From SB11 sp943370295 (GTDB lineage Bacteria; Bacteroidota; Bacteroidia; UBA8524): DNA of 64,000 nt. Below, in pieces: positions 43,134 through 52,323 of this stretch. The DNA lies in the NCBI GenBank assembly GCA_943370295.1, contig CALRQL020000010.1:1-64000 (forward strand), read 5' to 3'. The notes beneath the pieces were generated by a model. The model ran no database searches. It saw only the letters and a program-made list of their open reading frames with translations, and was not told the DNA's origin. Each line of letters begins with the position of its first letter. Within the stretch, counting starts at the first letter, position 1. The position numbers and the translations under genes are program-made.

Positions 43134-43189
43134 GACCCGCCATTGCATTAGCGGGTCATTTATACAGTTAATCAAAAAAGATTAACTGT
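43134..43189 (-). terminator. Hairpin pair upstream of the integrase gene
   Basis: GACCCGC-N10-GCGGGTC (43134-43157) is followed on the minus strand by TTTTATAT and looks like a terminator. Next to it ACAGTTAATC-AAAAAA-GATTAACTGT (43164-43189) is a perfect 10-bp inverted repeat with A/T loop. They separate the AIPR gene from the integrase and could also be an operator. The remaining gap to 43431 shows no gene. Confidence 0.6.
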
Positions 43190-43431
43190 ATTGACCTCGT
43201 TGATGCAATGATATTTTTCTTTAGAAAAACACAACGAGTTTATTCCTGGTAGGATTACTAATAATATACATGCCTTGTTTATAACATGCAACTTCACAAA
43301 TTCTAAAAAATTATGTGGAATGCATGGGAACAATTTGGGGGCAAAAATTCTAAAATATCGAGGTATAATAAGGGATTATAAGGAAAGAAATGTTTTTATG
43401 ATAAATTTAGAAGTGCTTTAATGGTATGTTG

Positions 43432-45105
43432 TTAATTCATCAATGTTTTTAAATGACGACATTTTGTGTAGTTTCTTAGGGTATAAACAATCATTGCGTC
43501 AGGATATTCGGCCTCAATTGCGTCCATGAGTTGCTCAATATAACTAGTGGCCATTATGGGTAAATCATTTTTGTAAAAAACATCAAAATTTGTATAATTA
43601 TCTGCCCAAATTGCCTTGTTCATTTTTTGGAAAATGATATGGGACACGAATGCATTACCATAACGATAAATGCTTCTTTCCCTGCCTTCTGCTTCCCATG
43701 CCATATCGTTCATTTTATCCGATACATACCTGTAAATACTTACGGCTTTAATTATTTTTTGTGCAGAAGTGTTTTGGTTAAACAATTCTGTATAGGGTGG
43801 TCTGGCAACATCCTCCCATAGTTTACCAGATTCCTTCTTGACCATTGTTGAATAATCAACATTTTCTAGAAGTGATGCAAGACTGAATGCTGTTTCTTCT
43901 AATAGTATATTATTTTCATCAGGAGCTATTTTTTCATCTGTTCTCTTATAATGATAATCAATATTTTCAAGTTTAAGCTCAATTTTAAGTCGAGCTTGCT
44001 CGGTATCAAGAGAAACAAAATCCTTCTTTTCTACCTTGTTTTGAGTATTCGTAGCTATAGTAATTTTTTGCCGAAAACCTTCAGGACTTTCTTCAAGCGA
44101 AATAAATTTCACAAAAACCTTTACTCTACTTAATTCTTCAGAATTTGTAGCATATAAAGAACCTATTGACCCAAGTGTTTGAGCACCATTGACTACAGCA
44201 ATTCCGTAACAATTAAACGCCCCAATTGCTTTATCACTACCTCCAATGGGTTTCTTTTTTATACTTTCACAAAGTATTGTAATACCGTTGTTAAAATAAA
44301 TGAAGTTGGCAGGCTCAGTTTTAACCGTATTAATTATTTCATCGTTGACAGTTGAAGTTCCTAAAAAACTTCGGATATTTTCAGTAAATAACCGTCTTCC
44401 ATATTTTTCCCAAAGAAGCCCTAAGTCTGTTCCTGTTATTTGGCCATAGTAAGATTTATAAGGCTCATCAATATGTCCCCAATTTGAAATCAAAATATCT
44501 TCATTTATAGGAGTATTCCCAACACCTGTTTCTAACCCCTTATAAACTTTGTCAATATTGAAGTCGTTGAAGAATAAAACTTCTTCAGTTTCATTCTGTT
44601 CTTCTAACAAATCGTTTATTGATGCCCAATTATGAGAAGATAATTCTTTGCCTGTATAGGAAAACAAAATTTGAATTTTTACTGATGCATCGTCTAATGC
44701 CTCTAGAATATCATCCTGCTTGGCCTTTACTTTGCTATTAAATCTTGAAAAATCACCGTCAATCAGTTTTTTTACTCCTTTAGCGAATTTTTCTATTTCG
44801 CCATTGTCAACTCCTCCGGTACCAGTTTCAATAAACTTAGATTGAACTATCCAGAGCATTCTTGATAGTTTGTCATAGTAAATTGCGTCAATTCCATTAT
44901 CATCAAAGCCATCCGTTACAGATTGCCCAGCGTCTATTACACTTGCTCCCGCTTCTACAGTTAAGACATAAGCAGCCAATGCCCTTGAAAGAAAGTTTTT
45001 TTGTCGTTCCTCTTCTGGTTTCTTGAAAATATCTGCAAGGTCAATCTTCCCTTTGAAAGTTTTGTCAAGATAATTTTTAATCCGGTTTACGATAATTTTA
45101 CTCAT
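43432..45105 (-). CDS. AIPR family abortive phage infection protein
   Basis: The 557-residue protein resembles the AIPR family (PF10592): LSRALAAYVLTVEAG near the start, GIDAIYYDKLSRMLWIVQSKF (a PD-(D/E)XK-like D...QSK region near residue 75-93), then FIYFNNGITILCESI and GIAVVNGAQTLGSI near the middle, which are the family hallmarks. These proteins abort phage growth; the mechanism is probably nucleolytic. The gene is single and stands between the integrase and a long gene-free stretch. Confidence 0.88.
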   Translation of the reverse strand: MSKIIVNRIKNYLDKTFKGKIDLADIFKKPEEERQKNFLSRALAAYVLTVEAGASVIDAGQSVTDGFDDNGIDAIYYDKLSRMLWIVQSKFIETGTGGVDNGEIEKFAKGVKKLIDGDFSRFNSKVKAKQDDILEALDDASVKIQILFSYTGKELSSHNWASINDLLEEQNETEEVLFFNDFNIDKVYKGLETGVGNTPINEDILISNWGHIDEPYKSYYGQITGTDLGLLWEKYGRRLFTENIRSFLGTSTVNDEIINTVKTEPANFIYFNNGITILCESIKKKPIGGSDKAIGAFNCYGIAVVNGAQTLGSIGSLYATNSEELSRVKVFVKFISLEESPEGFRQKITIATNTQNKVEKKDFVSLDTEQARLKIELKLENIDYHYKRTDEKIAPDENNILLEETAFSLASLLENVDYSTMVKKESGKLWEDVARPPYTELFNQNTSAQKIIKAVSIYRYVSDKMNDMAWEAEGRERSIYRYGNAFVSHIIFQKMNKAIWADNYTNFDVFYKNDLPIMATSYIEQLMDAIEAEYPDAMIVYTLRNYTKCRHLKTLMN

Positions 45106-45830
45106 TAGTCATGTTAATATTGAAGTTCATCTTTATGATTACTGATTTTCCGCAATCCGTTATTTTAATACTGTGTTTGATATATATAATCAATTAGTTT
45201 ACTATATGCAACGAATATAATGATATATTTTTTATTTTTTTAACTTTTCGCAATTGAAGAAACGTAATATAATTAGAGGTATAAGGCCTCTGGTTTATTA
45301 TTTTTAGTTTAGAAACACTTTAACTCCACCCCCTTTCAAATTCTTCCCACTATTCTTCCCTGCTTTTAAACCCGAGCCGTTATCACTGGCTCGAGCTAAA
45401 ACCTGCCTCAGAATTCTCAAGCGGTTTCCGTGAGGTGAGCGGTGCAAAGAGTAATCAGTTTTTCGTGCCTCAAAACTTCATACCCATTGCCCTATTAATA
45501 ACAAAGGAACCGCCTTTCCACGCAAGTCAGGCCACCCACCGGCTTTTCCTTTGGTTTTCTTTTTCTGCCTTTTCTTCTTTTCTCTTTTTCACCCCGAAAG
45601 GGGCTAAGCAAATTTCATCCTGCCCCTTTGTCAAGGCCGGAGCCTTCGGTGTATTCACATTTTTTTGGACTTGTTTTTCTTTTTATTGGCCAAAATAATA
45701 TGACCTACAGCCTTGCCAATTCAGCGACCGCACATTGGGGAGTTGCTTATCCCTTTCGGGGGAAATGTTTTTTGTTGTGAGAGAACCCCTTTCGCACCAA
45801 AGACAGAAACACTAAAAATCATTTATAACA
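45106..45830. other. Gene-poor leader region of the plus-strand module
   Basis: These 725 bp separate the minus-strand AIPR gene from the plus-strand module. A hairpin CGAGCC/GGCTCG lies near 45370-45390. An open frame at 45435-45698 exists, but its Phe/Pro/Ser-rich product looks like a reading of non-coding element DNA. Such GC-richer leader DNA often precedes mobile-element modules in this phylum. I recognise no promoter with confidence. Confidence 0.4.
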
Positions 45831-46256
45831 ATGAGTACCCCAAACAAAAACGGCAACGGTGCGAAGGAAGTAACACCCGCCACAAACAGCAAACCTGCAA
45901 CTACTAAAGTAGAACCCACAGCAGAAGAATTGAAAGCCCAAGCCTTGAAAGAACAACAGGAATATTTTGATGGTTTGGCACAACTGGTATCAATGCGAGG
46001 CCGTTACAACGACCACAAAGTAGCAGTTGAGGAACTGACATTTGAGCGCACGGAGGCAGAATTGTTTGAGCACACAAGCAATCACGGAGGGAAAATTACC
46101 CTATCGGATTTTAGCGGCAACAGCTATGAAATCAAAAACCCAAAACTAGTAATTGAAGTGCGAGACTTCATCCTTGCCCGCCTGAATGTGAAAATCCAAG
46201 ATTTGGAAGATGGCATTTTCTCATATAGCGAGAAAAGGCAGTCGGCCTCAAAGTAA
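45831..46256 (+). CDS. Hypothetical element protein
   Basis: The 141-residue protein has a polar Thr/Ala/Lys-rich N-terminus of about 35 residues, then helices, then SDFSGNSYEIKNPKLVIEVRDFILARLNVKIQDLEDGI. The last part is paralogous to the C-terminus of the next gene product (GSNGSEFAIKRPQFLKRFYNDL). Function is unknown. It is the first of three small plus-strand genes. Confidence 0.7.
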   Translation: MSTPNKNGNGAKEVTPATNSKPATTKVEPTAEELKAQALKEQQEYFDGLAQLVSMRGRYNDHKVAVEELTFERTEAELFEHTSNHGGKITLSDFSGNSYEIKNPKLVIEVRDFILARLNVKIQDLEDGIFSYSEKRQSASK

Positions 46257-46264
46257 AGGAAATT

Positions 46265-46297
46265 AGCCACCCGCTTTAATTAGTGGGTGGCTCTTTT
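46265..46297 (+). terminator. Terminator or attenuator
   Basis: AGCCACCCGC-TTTAATTA-GTGGGTGGCT followed by CTTTTAAT lies between the two paralogous small genes. It may limit read-through into the second gene. Confidence 0.75.
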
Positions 46298-46311
46298 AAT
46301 CCCTACCCAAT

Positions 46312-46578
46312 ATGACAGAATACTATAACCAGTTAGAAAAACTGATACGTAGACGGCGCACACTAATTAACCGCAAGGAAGAATTAGAAGAAGTGAGCCT
46401 TGAAGTTGACGGGGCATATTCTGCCATATTACGCCTTGAAGGTAGCAATGGTAGTGAGTTTGCAATCAAACGCCCCCAATTCCTGAAACGCTTTTATAAC
46501 GACCTACATAACGGCTATTTACAAAAGATACAGGCCGTAGAAACCAAAATCAAAGAACACCAACAAAACAATTTTTAA
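46312..46578 (+). CDS. Hypothetical element protein, paralogue of the preceding gene product
   Basis: This is an 88-residue helical protein. It begins with a coiled-coil-like MTEYYNQLEKLIRRRRTL stretch and carries the shared S-x-(F/Y)-x-I-K-x-P motif followed by a helix. It lies 11 bp upstream of the ArdC-N-like gene and is probably cotranscribed with it. Confidence 0.65.
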   Translation: MTEYYNQLEKLIRRRRTLINRKEELEEVSLEVDGAYSAILRLEGSNGSEFAIKRPQFLKRFYNDLHNGYLQKIQAVETKIKEHQQNNF

Positions 46579-46588
46579 TAATACCGAT

Positions 46589-47026
46589 ATGACAACAACC
46601 GAGAAAACCCAAGAATTGAAAGAAAAACGTCCCATTGAGGAAGCAAGGGAGCGTTTGAAACTCCTAAGCCTTGAAGTGAAGGACTTAGTGGAAGATGGAA
46701 CATTTGAAACCGTAAACGATGCCATAATGGAAACTATGTACAAAAGCCGAGAACATAGAACCTTCAACAGCTTTATGGGATGGAAACAATATGGCAAAAA
46801 AGTAAAGAAGGGAGAGAAAGCCTTTCTGTTATGGTCAAAGCCTAAAAATATTGCCAAAGACCAAAAGCCCGAGGAAGAAACCGAGGAAAGCACACAGGAT
46901 GATATGTATAAATATTATGGTATTGCCTATTTGTTTAGTAATGCACAGGTGGAGGATATAGAAGTCCCTGCACCCGCAACGGCAGAAGAACCTAAGAAGG
47001 AACTGGCGGCATTGCCCTATGAATAA
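46589..47026 (+). CDS. ArdC-N-like single-stranded DNA-binding domain protein
   Basis: The 145-residue protein contains HRTFNSFMGWKQYGKKVKKG and EKAFLLWSKPK, the characteristic core of the ArdC N-terminal domain (PF08401 type), which binds single-stranded DNA. There is no metallopeptidase part; the C-terminus is an acidic, Glu-rich tail. It is thus a stand-alone ArdC-N protein and may protect the incoming strand during transfer. Confidence 0.65.
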   Translation: MTTTEKTQELKEKRPIEEARERLKLLSLEVKDLVEDGTFETVNDAIMETMYKSREHRTFNSFMGWKQYGKKVKKGEKAFLLWSKPKNIAKDQKPEEETEESTQDDMYKYYGIAYLFSNAQVEDIEVPAPATAEEPKKELAALPYE

Positions 47027-47074
47027 CGGGTAACGAACACTATTCTCTATATCCGCTATACAGGATACCAACAG

Positions 47075-47098
47075 AACGGCTCTGAAAGGGCCGTTTTT
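47075..47098 (+). terminator. Terminator after the small-gene module
   Basis: AACGGC...GCCGTT stem followed by TTTTT, 50 bp past the stop codon of the ArdC-N-like gene. The rest of 47100-47328 is AT-rich leader DNA of the next gene, without recognised elements. Confidence 0.8.
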
Positions 47099-47328
47099 GC
47101 CGCGCCGGGGAAAGCGGCAAACCCTTGTCTCTTTATATTTTGTTTATAAGGCAAGGGTTTATCTTTTTTTAAATAATTTATGAAATATTTAAAATTGTAA
47201 AAAAAAGGGTGTTTTCACGGGTATTGTTTATCTAAAAGTTTGATAAATTGCAAATTTTGCCTTATATGTGGACAGATAACTAAAATTCTTATATAATATA
47301 AAATATTTCGCAATAAATCAGTATCAAA

Positions 47329-50300
47329 ATGAACAATGGAAAAAATAAAGGTTCACAGTGGAGAATTTGGGATTTGCAAGTACACACTCCCTATTCTTAT
47401 CTAAATAATGGTTTTGGAACAGACTGGGATGAGTATGTAAAGCAACTTTTTAAAAAAGCTATTGAGAATGAAATTGCTGTTATTGCTTTAACTGATTACT
47501 TTTCAATTGATGGATACAAAAAAGTTTTAACCGAATACATCCAACAGCCAGAAAAGCTTAATCAGTTATTTACACCAGAAGAAATACAAGCAATTTCCTC
47601 AATACTCATAGTTCCAAACATCGAATTTAGGTTGAACAAACTTGTTGGCTCTAATAGAATTAACTTTCACGTCATTTTATCAAATGAAATTTCAATAACT
47701 GATATTGAAGAAAATTTCCTACATGAACTTGACTTTGTTTATGAAGCAGGTCCTCAGAGTGATGATGAAAAACGTAAACTTAAGATTTCTAATTTAGAAC
47801 AGTTGGGCAAGAAACTTATCAAACAGCACGATACATTTAAAGGTAAATCGGAAATTTTTATTGGTATGATGAATGCTGTTGTTGACGACACCCAGATTTC
47901 AAGATTGCTATCAAACAAGAAAAATATTTTTGAAGGCAAATATTTAGTTGCCCTACCCTGTGATGAGGATTTAAGTAAAGTTTCTTGGAATGGTCAAGAC
48001 CATCAGGCTAGAAAACTTCTAATACAAAAATCAGATATTATGTTTTCCTCAAATACTAATACTATTGAATGGGCGCTTGGGCAAAAGAATGAAAGTATCG
48101 AGGGCTTTTTGGAGGAATTTAAGTCTATTAAACCATGCTTAATGGGAAGTGATGCACACAATTTTGAAGAACTTTTCATAAAAAATAATACTCGACTTAC
48201 CTGGATAAACGCCGACACAACTTTTAATGGCCTGAAACAAATTATTATTGAGCCTGATAGGGTTTTTATTGGTGATGAACCTGAACTGTTAAAGCGAGTT
48301 CGAAATAATCAAACTAAATTCATTAAATCACTTAGCATAAAGAATATTGATAGTTTATCGAACGGTGATGTGTGGTTCGATAATTTTTATGTTGAGACAA
48401 ATAGCGGGTTAATTGCTATTATTGGAAATAAAGGGGGTGGTAAAAGTGCAATAACAGATGTAATAAGCCTATGTGGCAATACTTATCAAGACCCAGGGAG
48501 TTTCTCCTTTCTTACAAACGCAAAGTTTAGAAAGCCCAAACCCTTTAATTTATCGGAAAAATTTGAAGCAACTTTGACATGGGAGGATGGTACGCAATCA
48601 ATAAAAAAGCTGAATGAGAATCCTGATAAAAACTCGGCAGAAAGAGTAAAATATATTCCTCAAAACTTTCTTGAACGTCTTTGTACTAACATTGAGAGCG
48701 ATGAGTTTGAAAGAGAGTTGAAACAAATAATATACTCCCATACTCCCCCAGATAAGCGTTTGGGTAAAGTCTCGCTTGATGAACTAATTAACTATAAATC
48801 TAGCTTAGTAAATGATGAGATTACTAAAATACAAAGCCAATTAGGCAAATTAAATATCGAAATAACTGAATTAGAAACCCAGGCTACAGAGGGCTACAAA
48901 AAATCCATTGAAAACCAAATTAACCTGAAAAAGGGTGAGTTGTTTGCTCATATCAGCATAAAACCACAAAAACCAGAAGTCGAAACAGAAAATGAGGAGA
49001 GCAAAAAGTTAATAGAAGGATTAACTGCTTTACGGGAGCAAATAAAAGATGCTGAAGAGGAAATAGCTACGCTAAAAAAAGACAAATCCACTTTTTCTGT
49101 CCAACAAGAAGAATTAAACAGGTCTTTACAGTACTATAAGAATCTTGCTGAGCAGCTAAAAAAAGTTAATGATCCAAGCAATGAATTTGCGGCTAATCTG
49201 TTAAAGAATGGAGTAATTCCTTCTGACGTATTTAGCTATAAAATAGACTTAACAAAAATTTCTGAGACTGTTAATGGAGTTAACGCCGAACTTCTAACTA
49301 TTGATAAAGCGCTTGACGGTAATGATGAAAATAGTAAAACGCGCGCTTTAAATAATCTTAATGAAAAACTTAAACAAGGGCAAGAGGAATTAGATAAACC
49401 CGCTAAAGAACAGCAAAGTTATTTGGACAATTTAAAGAGCTGGGAAACAAAGCAAGCAGAAATTGAAGGGAATCTTGATACAGAAGGGTCGCTTAAGTTT
49501 TACGAAGGGCAATTAGAATATATTAACATTGAGCTTAACTTAGACCTAACAGCAAAATATAGGGAGAGAAAGGAATTAGTAGCGGAGTTATATTCTCAAA
49601 AACTTTTATTGATTGAAATTAGAAAAGAACTATTTCAACCTGTTACACAATTTATCAATGACTTTAAAGAATTAAAAAAACGGTACGATGTTACAATTGA
49701 TGTTAATCTTGAACTTCGGGCCTTTGCAGATAATTTTTTTAATTTTATAAGTCAAAATCGTATAGGAACATTTAATGGAAGAGAAGAGGGTTATAAAAGA
49801 TTATCAGAGATAATCGAGCGAGTAGACTTTAGCACGAGTGATGGATTTATTGCATTTACTGAGGAACTTATAAACAGTCTTAAAAATGATAAGCGTGCTA
49901 CACCTATTCAGCCTGTTGAAATAATAAATCAATTAAAGAAAGGAATAGAAGTAAATAAAGTTTACGATTTTATTTTTAATGCAGATTATCTTCAACCAAT
50001 CTATAATCTCAAATTAGGCTCAAAAACTCTGCAAGAATTGTCTCCGGGCGAACGGGGTGCATTATTGTTAATATTCTATTTAATCCTTGATAACGATGAC
50101 ATACCTCTAATAATTGATCAACCGGAAGAAAATTTAGACAATGAGAGTGTGTATCATATTTTGGTACATTTTATTAAACGTACTAAAGAAAAGAGGCAAA
50201 TTGTTATTGTTACTCATAATCCAAACTTGGCGATAGTATGTGATGCCGACCAAATAATCAATATGCAAATTGATAAGGAAAACAAAAACACAGTTCAATT

Positions 50301-50406
50301 TCTTTCAGGGGCTATTGAAGATGAGTCCATGAATAAAACAATAATAAATATTCTTGAGGGTACATTGCCTGCATTTAATAATCGCGATTCTAAATACATT
50401 CGATAG
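47329..50406 (+). CDS. PHP-domain SMC-like ATPase (TrlF type)
   Basis: The 1025-residue protein has two parts. The N-terminal 300 residues are a PHP metal-dependent hydrolase domain: WDLQVHTPYS (H19), ALTDYF, NFHVILSNE and GSDAH (273-277). An SMC/RecN-like ATPase follows: Walker A GNKGGGKS (366-373), a coiled-coil region of about 350 residues, signature LSPGERGAL near 905 and Walker B LIIDQPEENLDN near 925. Such PHP-ATPases (TrlF) occur in defence islands and probably act as infection-triggered nucleases. The gene stands alone between two terminators. Confidence 0.85.
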   Translation: MNNGKNKGSQWRIWDLQVHTPYSYLNNGFGTDWDEYVKQLFKKAIENEIAVIALTDYFSIDGYKKVLTEYIQQPEKLNQLFTPEEIQAISSILIVPNIEFRLNKLVGSNRINFHVILSNEISITDIEENFLHELDFVYEAGPQSDDEKRKLKISNLEQLGKKLIKQHDTFKGKSEIFIGMMNAVVDDTQISRLLSNKKNIFEGKYLVALPCDEDLSKVSWNGQDHQARKLLIQKSDIMFSSNTNTIEWALGQKNESIEGFLEEFKSIKPCLMGSDAHNFEELFIKNNTRLTWINADTTFNGLKQIIIEPDRVFIGDEPELLKRVRNNQTKFIKSLSIKNIDSLSNGDVWFDNFYVETNSGLIAIIGNKGGGKSAITDVISLCGNTYQDPGSFSFLTNAKFRKPKPFNLSEKFEATLTWEDGTQSIKKLNENPDKNSAERVKYIPQNFLERLCTNIESDEFERELKQIIYSHTPPDKRLGKVSLDELINYKSSLVNDEITKIQSQLGKLNIEITELETQATEGYKKSIENQINLKKGELFAHISIKPQKPEVETENEESKKLIEGLTALREQIKDAEEEIATLKKDKSTFSVQQEELNRSLQYYKNLAEQLKKVNDPSNEFAANLLKNGVIPSDVFSYKIDLTKISETVNGVNAELLTIDKALDGNDENSKTRALNNLNEKLKQGQEELDKPAKEQQSYLDNLKSWETKQAEIEGNLDTEGSLKFYEGQLEYINIELNLDLTAKYRERKELVAELYSQKLLLIEIRKELFQPVTQFINDFKELKKRYDVTIDVNLELRAFADNFFNFISQNRIGTFNGREEGYKRLSEIIERVDFSTSDGFIAFTEELINSLKNDKRATPIQPVEIINQLKKGIEVNKVYDFIFNADYLQPIYNLKLGSKTLQELSPGERGALLLIFYLILDNDDIPLIIDQPEENLDNESVYHILVHFIKRTKEKRQIVIVTHNPNLAIVCDADQIINMQIDKENKNTVQFLSGAIEDESMNKTIINILEGTLPAFNNRDSKYIR

Positions 50407-50442
50407 TTTCTCGTAACTAAATAGTATAACCCAAAATGTAAA

Positions 50443-50463
50443 AGCCTGACTTAAAATCAGGCT
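50443..50463. terminator. Bidirectional terminator
   Basis: AGCCTGA-CTTAAAA-TCAGGCT with A/T-rich flanks lies between the plus-strand PHP-ATPase gene and the minus-strand ArdC-like gene. Confidence 0.7.
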
Positions 50464-50496
50464 AAAAATCAATTATTATTTCCTTTTGCTTCCAAC

Positions 50497-51345
50497 TTAG
50501 TCCACTGCTTTACGGTTCAAAATACAATCAACCGCTTTTTGAGCTTGATTTGCTGCAAACACAACCAACCTGCTATCTTCAAACAAGGTTTCTTTCCATC
50601 CTTGTATTGAAGCCAGCGTATCCATTAGCGGCACGCGGTTCATGCCTGCCTGAAAGCAAAGGTAATGAGCAGCCATATCCGCAATCAAGGCTTCGCGTGA
50701 AAAAGAATCAGTCAAGGCTCCCCTCTCCAATATCTCTTTTCGGTTCAGCCGGGATTCATGAGCAGTGGAATGAGCAAGCATTTTAAACAAGTCATAATAA
50801 TACGCCTCCCCACTTTTATACTCATTCGCTTGTGGCATTGAAACGGTATCGGTGCTGAGGTCGTAAGACGGGAAATCAATCTCGTCAGGAAGCAGGTTCG
50901 GCTTGTTCTCCATAATACGCACGATCCGTTTACTTGCTTCAAACGGTTCTTCCCATTCCCTCGTTTCAGGTGCAGGAGCTTCAAGCCCCTCACATTGGGT
51001 ACTGTTGTATACCATCGTGTACCTCAGGGATGATAACCGTTTATCTTCCCCTCCATTGTCTTCCTTTACCCAATAGGTAGCAAGGGTCGGCCGCTGGTTC
51101 TTTTTGGGCCGTCCGCCAATGGTATGCAATTGCTTTTCGGTGAGAAATAGGTTGCTTTCAAAGGAGAGCATCGCCAGAAGAATTACATTAATCCCCCGGT
51201 AGGGCTTTCGGGTAATGAAGTTGGTCGGCAGGCCGTGTGTTTTCCATTGCACCCGCCAGGGAATAATTCCCATTTCCATAAAATGGAGGAGGTGTCGTGT
51301 TACTATGCCATGCACATCTGTTTGTTTTTTTGCTTGTGTTGTCAT
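50497..51345 (-). CDS. ArdC-like antirestriction protein with degenerate zincin site
   Basis: The 282-residue protein has the ArdC-N domain (VTRHLLHFMEMGIIPWRVQW, FITRKPYRGINVILLAM) and a zincin-like metallopeptidase domain. In the latter the helix that should read F-H-E-L-x-H reads F187-K-M-L-A-H192, followed by STAHESRLNRKE, and the second-motif Glu is replaced by Asp in REALIADMAAHYL. Two of the expected metal/catalytic residues are lost, so peptidase activity is doubtful, while DNA binding may remain. ArdC proteins protect transferred DNA from host restriction. The gene is single and fully open. Confidence 0.82.
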   Translation of the reverse strand: MTTQAKKQTDVHGIVTRHLLHFMEMGIIPWRVQWKTHGLPTNFITRKPYRGINVILLAMLSFESNLFLTEKQLHTIGGRPKKNQRPTLATYWVKEDNGGEDKRLSSLRYTMVYNSTQCEGLEAPAPETREWEEPFEASKRIVRIMENKPNLLPDEIDFPSYDLSTDTVSMPQANEYKSGEAYYYDLFKMLAHSTAHESRLNRKEILERGALTDSFSREALIADMAAHYLCFQAGMNRVPLMDTLASIQGWKETLFEDSRLVVFAANQAQKAVDCILNRKAVD

Positions 51346-51459
51346 TTGGTTTAAACTGTTTGATTGTTAAAACTTTAAACACAGTGTAGCAAGGCAAAAT
51401 CAAATAAATGGGCAGTAGTTAGAAAGCTGTGGAAATGTGAGATAGTCATTAAACAAAAA

Positions 51460-51487
51460 AGTCCCACTATTAGCGGGACTTTTAAAT
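51460..51487 (-). terminator. Terminator of the FISUMP lipoprotein gene
   Basis: On the minus strand AGTCCCGCTAATAGTGGGACT is followed by TTTTTTGTTT, 30 bp past the stop of the lipoprotein gene. Confidence 0.85.
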
Positions 51488-51509
51488 TTATTTAAACTTT
51501 TATTGATTT

Positions 51510-52211
51510 TCAATCCTTAATACACCTGACAGATACTAAAATGTATTTACTGTCGGTATAAAAATATTTCTCTAGTTCAGCATCTGCTTGATCATTATAT
51601 AATTTCATTACAAAATTTTCACTTTCCTCAATTGTTGAAGACCAGAATAAACTTTCCGTTTTTAATTTTGAAAAACCACCAAATCGAGTTGACATAATAT
51701 ACATTCCAGCACCGTAGGCAGAAAAACCTGAACTATTACTTGCCCCCTTATTTGGAGTATACCAATCATAATTTACTTTCATTTTGCCTCCGCAAACAGA
51801 AGCACCACCTAAATATGCTATAAGTTTGAGCCAATCTTCATTTGATGGAATGTGCCAGCCTTTAGGAGTTAGCTTGCCTGTGCGAATTGCATTTTGATCA
51901 TACAATTTACCATAAACTGAATCGTATTTATTATCATTATCATACAAAAGGTAGCAAGGGGTGTAATTAGGGATTGTACCAACAATGTATGTAGGTATTA
52001 CACTCCCATCATTAAATTTAGTTGTTCTTAAGTTTTCTGCCATCCATATTTGGTCACCAATTTTGACTGTTTTATAAGAATTGCCATCGGCATCAATGCA
52101 GGTTAAGGCTGTATCGTTTGTTTTACTATCCTCATCTTTTTTGCATGAAGTCATGACTAGCAGTATGAAAATTACCGCAATAGAAGAATGTTTCAGTAGT
52201 TGGTTTTTCAT
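51510..52211 (-). CDS. Lipoprotein with FISUMP domain
   Basis: The 233-residue protein starts at the ATG at 52211 with a signal peptide and lipobox (V-M-T-S-C). The rest is the Fibrobacter succinogenes major paralogous domain: DGNSYKTVKIGDQIWMAENLR, GKLYDQNAI, PKGWHIPSNEDW, FWSSTI and VRCIKD. Such domains are common on surface lipoproteins of Bacteroidota; the ligand is unknown. The frame extends to 52250, but the added residues are not part of the signal peptide. Confidence 0.85.
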   Translation of the reverse strand: MKNQLLKHSSIAVIFILLVMTSCKKDEDSKTNDTALTCIDADGNSYKTVKIGDQIWMAENLRTTKFNDGSVIPTYIVGTIPNYTPCYLLYDNDNKYDSVYGKLYDQNAIRTGKLTPKGWHIPSNEDWLKLIAYLGGASVCGGKMKVNYDWYTPNKGASNSSGFSAYGAGMYIMSTRFGGFSKLKTESLFWSSTIEESENFVMKLYNDQADAELEKYFYTDSKYILVSVRCIKD

Positions 52212-52323
52212 AAAATTTGGTTTTTGATATGAGGCAAATATAAAAAACAAATTTCACTTACCCTATATATAGGGTTAAATTAATAGAGTAATATAAATAC
52301 GGTAGTTGAGTGTACTTGGTACA

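Noticed and set aside
45435..45698. Open frame of 87 codons in the leader region
   Set aside because: The Phe-rich product resembles translation of non-coding element DNA; no start signal was seen. Kept only as part of the region description.
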